Positions 62,351 to 64,000 of a stretch of 64,000 bases of DNA are shown here, piece after piece. The notes beneath the pieces are model-generated. The model had not been told where the DNA came from. It did no database searches and saw only the letters and a program-made list of their open reading frames with translations. Source of the stretch: Acetobacterium sp. KB-1 (GTDB lineage: Bacteria; Bacillota; Clostridia; Eubacteriales; Eubacteriaceae); the NCBI RefSeq assembly GCF_003260995.1, contig NZ_CP030040.1, positions 804,578-868,577 on the forward strand. The letters run 5' to 3'. The first letter of the stretch is position 1. Each line of letters starts with the position of its first letter. Both the position numbers and the translations under genes were made by a program.

Positions 62351-62853
62351 AAAATTACCTCCCGTATTTGTAAATGTTTTCTAAGGTCATTATAGATCGT
62401 TTTCATTTTTATTGAAAACGAATAAATAGAATCCTCTCATTCCAAATATTCGTAAAGAAAAGATTATATATTGCTTTTTGTGTTTTATTCTTTTCATTTA
62501 GTTAATTTTTGATCATTAACGAGATTAGTTGCAAACTAAGCTGTGAAACTTAATTTATTATCGTAAAGACAACTTTATTTATTTATTATTTGATCAAATT
62601 ATTTTAAATTAGTAAAATGCTGCAATACATATTTTACAGAAAAAAGCCTTCCAGATCAAAATAAATTAATCTGGAAGGCCCAATATACCCTGGAATATAA
62701 AATTGAGTTAAATGGTCTAAATCCTTTTATCAAAGATTCTTCAAAAATCCAACTTCAGTTAATATTTCATCATAAGCATTGAAGAGCCATTACTATGTGG
62801 ATGCTTTAGATAAATTATTGTTTGAATGAATAATAAATTCGCTCCATTACATT
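62351..62853. other. 503-bp intergenic region
   Basis: A+T-rich. It contains the promoter region of the GcvT/LigM-like gene 2 (no firm -35/-10 chosen) and the terminator at 62639-62683. No gene is recognisable. Confidence 0.6.
62639..62683 (-). terminator. Intrinsic terminator after the GNAT gene
   Basis: GCCTTCCAGAT pairs with ATCTGGAAGGC, followed by six T on the minus strand. Eleven-pair stem, loop of about eleven bases. Confidence 0.9.
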
Positions 62854-63357
62854 TTATCGAACAAGTGCATACATACACGAATCAGCTAGTTCGGAGTTTT
62901 TATAAACACTTTTCTTAAATGTTCCTTCCAGTTGAAAGCCAGCTTTTTCTAAAGCACGGCGGGCACCACTGTTTTCGGAAAATGGTCTGGCATAGATTCG
63001 CATGAGATCGGATCCTGAAAAAACTTTTTTGCATAATTCGATAATTGCTTGTGTCGTGATCCCTTTTCCCCAGTAAGATTCTCCCAGCCAAAACCCTAAT
63101 TCACCGCTTTTACAGCCAATATCATCTTGCCTCAGTAGGCTAATTGAACCTGCAACCTGATCATCAATGACAATCGCTTGACTTATTTGTTTTTGTCTGA
63201 ATTGCGTCTTATTTTTTAGGATAAATAAATGAGCATCGTCCAGCGTATACGGGTACGGAAAGGTATTTCGCAAATGGCCGGCCACTTGGGGATTATTTGC
63301 GAGTGGCACAATTTTCGGTGCATCGGTCAGCTCCCATGCTCGTAATTGAAATTTCAT
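62854..63357 (-). CDS. GNAT-family N-acetyltransferase (RimJ/RimL-like)
   Basis: Acetyl-CoA-dependent acyltransferase of 167 aa. The central strand-turn with LGFWLGESYWGKGITTQAII holds the acetyl-CoA pyrophosphate loop (G-x-G-like GKGI). The tail ENSGARRALEKAGFQLEGTF is the family's motif B with the conserved ASxRxLEKxGF type pattern. It is related to the ribosomal-protein acetyltransferase group, but the substrate is unknown. It is followed by a terminator and preceded by ndk by about 30 bp. RBS GGGAG. Confidence 0.9.
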   Translation of the reverse strand: MKFQLRAWELTDAPKIVPLANNPQVAGHLRNTFPYPYTLDDAHLFILKNKTQFRQKQISQAIVIDDQVAGSISLLRQDDIGCKSGELGFWLGESYWGKGITTQAIIELCKKVFSGSDLMRIYARPFSENSGARRALEKAGFQLEGTFKKSVYKNSELADSCMYALVR

Positions 63358-63385
63358 CGGTTAACTCCCTGATTTTATAAATTTT

Positions 63386-63856
63386 TTAAGGATATGATTC
63401 AGCGACACGGTCATTGAACCATAATTTTATTTCTTTCTTAAACGATTCTTCTGAATCGCTGCAATGAATCAGATTATGACAATTTCGGCCTTCCTGATTG
63501 GCGTCCGCCATCGAGTCTTTTCCATAATCTCCGCGAATTGTTCCTGGAAATGCCTTGCTTGGATCGGTTGCGCCGGTTAAAAGCCGGGCGTTTGGAATCG
63601 CATCCGGCCCATCCTGGCTTAAAATGATCGGTATCATACCCTTGTTCAGCAAATCTGATACGATGATCGTTTTAAACGTTGGTCCGAGTTTTTCTATGAC
63701 TTCTTGATAATGCTGCAAAATCAAGGTTTCACTGGCTTTTTTAAAACCAACTATTTCAATCCCAAAATTATGTTCTTTAAAACGGCTGATAATGGTTTCA
63801 ACCAATTCAGCCGCCAGCGCATCGGGTTTCATGATGATAAATGCATAAGATTTCAT
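63386..63856 (-). CDS. ndk: Nucleoside diphosphate kinase
   Basis: Transfers gamma-phosphate between nucleoside triphosphates and diphosphates. The 156-aa protein has the catalytic histidine His131 in NLIHCSDS (canonical N-x-I-H-G-S-D-S with Gly to Cys), and GTIRGDYG near 105-112. It has an insertion compared with the usual about 140 aa. Terminal region IKLWFNDRVAESY resembles family members. RBS AGAGAGG. It is the last gene in the window and shares a transcript with the GNAT gene. Confidence 0.93.
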   Translation of the reverse strand: MKSYAFIIMKPDALAAELVETIISRFKEHNFGIEIVGFKKASETLILQHYQEVIEKLGPTFKTIIVSDLLNKGMIPIILSQDGPDAIPNARLLTGATDPSKAFPGTIRGDYGKDSMADANQEGRNCHNLIHCSDSEESFKKEIKLWFNDRVAESYP

Positions 63857-63916
63857 TTTCTTAGCCTCTCTTTGATTTAAATTTTTGAATTTTTTATTTC
63901 TTAAAAAACCTTTTTA

Positions 63917-63994
63917 TTAAAAAACAATGATCCGATCCGTACCAGTCATTGTGATAGGGGCAACAATCACTGGTACGCTGAATCATTGTTTTTT
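63917..63994. terminator. Bidirectional hairpin at the window edge
   Basis: AAAAAACAATGAT at 63919 and ATCATTGTTTTTT at 63982 form an outer stem; CGTACCAGT and ACTGGTACG form an inner stem. The A-tract on one side and T-tract on the other suit termination in both directions, between ndk and a gene beyond the window. Confidence 0.75.
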
Positions 63995-64000
63995 AATTTA

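Noticed and set aside
1-64000. tRNA, rRNA or tmRNA genes
   Set aside because: I saw no stretch with the expected conserved arms or rRNA core motifs.

Overview
The window looks like part of the chromosome of an anaerobic acetogenic Firmicute close to Acetobacterium. The evidence is indirect: moderate-to-low GC, strong AGGAGG-type ribosome sites, a formate-tetrahydrofolate ligase gene, an acetyl-CoA-synthase-like protein with a CooC-type ATPase, glycyl-radical and 2-hydroxyacyl-CoA-dehydratase-type enzymes, and a Gram-positive style ethanolamine locus with an EutV/EutW two-component system. Almost every gene is on the minus strand; the flavin enoate reductase at 32.5 kb is the clear exception. 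I saw no rRNA, tRNA or CRISPR array.

0.1-6.9 kb holds a large chemoreceptor, a cation/proton antiporter bracketed by two copies of a ~130-bp dispersed repeat, an APC permease and a small winged-helix-like protein. 7-25.7 kb is a complete ethanolamine-utilisation microcompartment locus. Reading with transcription it contains a 51-aa small gene, eutJ, shell proteins, eutN, pduS- and pduT-like genes, eutQ, eutM, eutS, eutP, eutV, eutW, eutA, eutB, eutC, eutL, eutK-like, eutE, eutM, eutT, pduL (eutD), a conserved eut protein and a DMT transporter. Ethanolamine would be split by EutBC to ammonia and acetaldehyde, which EutE and PduL turn into acetyl-CoA and acetyl phosphate. No eutG alcohol dehydrogenase or eutH is visible. 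Four EutV-type dual-hairpin antiterminators with overlapping intrinsic terminators are readable: two before eutA, one before eutJ and one before the small gene. eutA is frameshifted by a 19-bp triplication.

25.7-27 kb is decayed, gene-poor DNA. 27-30.8 kb is a corrinoid-type ABC importer operon (plus a CN-hydrolase) behind a cobalamin riboswitch with a terminator, which fits the adenosylcobalamin need of EutBC. 31.3-34.5 kb is a divergent LysR / flavin enoate reductase pair. 34.6-38.1 kb is an M20 amidohydrolase and a second chemoreceptor. 38.2-43.1 kb is an unusual five-gene operon: two 2-hydroxyacyl-CoA-dehydratase-like subunits, their BadF/HgdC-type ATPase activator, a truncated acetyl-CoA-synthase-beta-like protein, and a CooC-type ATPase.

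43.4-62.4 kb looks like a catabolic island. It has two PucR-type regulators, two GcvT/LigM-like tetrahydrofolate methyltransferases, two MFS transporters, a glycyl-radical lyase/dehydratase with its activase, a CoA-acylating aldehyde dehydrogenase, Ptb, Buk and fhs. A consistent (inferred) reading is that a methylated or methoxylated C2-C4 compound is demethylated to methyl-THF. The remainder would be cleaved to an aldehyde and oxidised to an acyl-CoA that yields ATP through Ptb-Buk. fhs carries two separate 89-bp triplications that break its frame. The window ends with a GNAT acetyltransferase and nucleoside diphosphate kinase.
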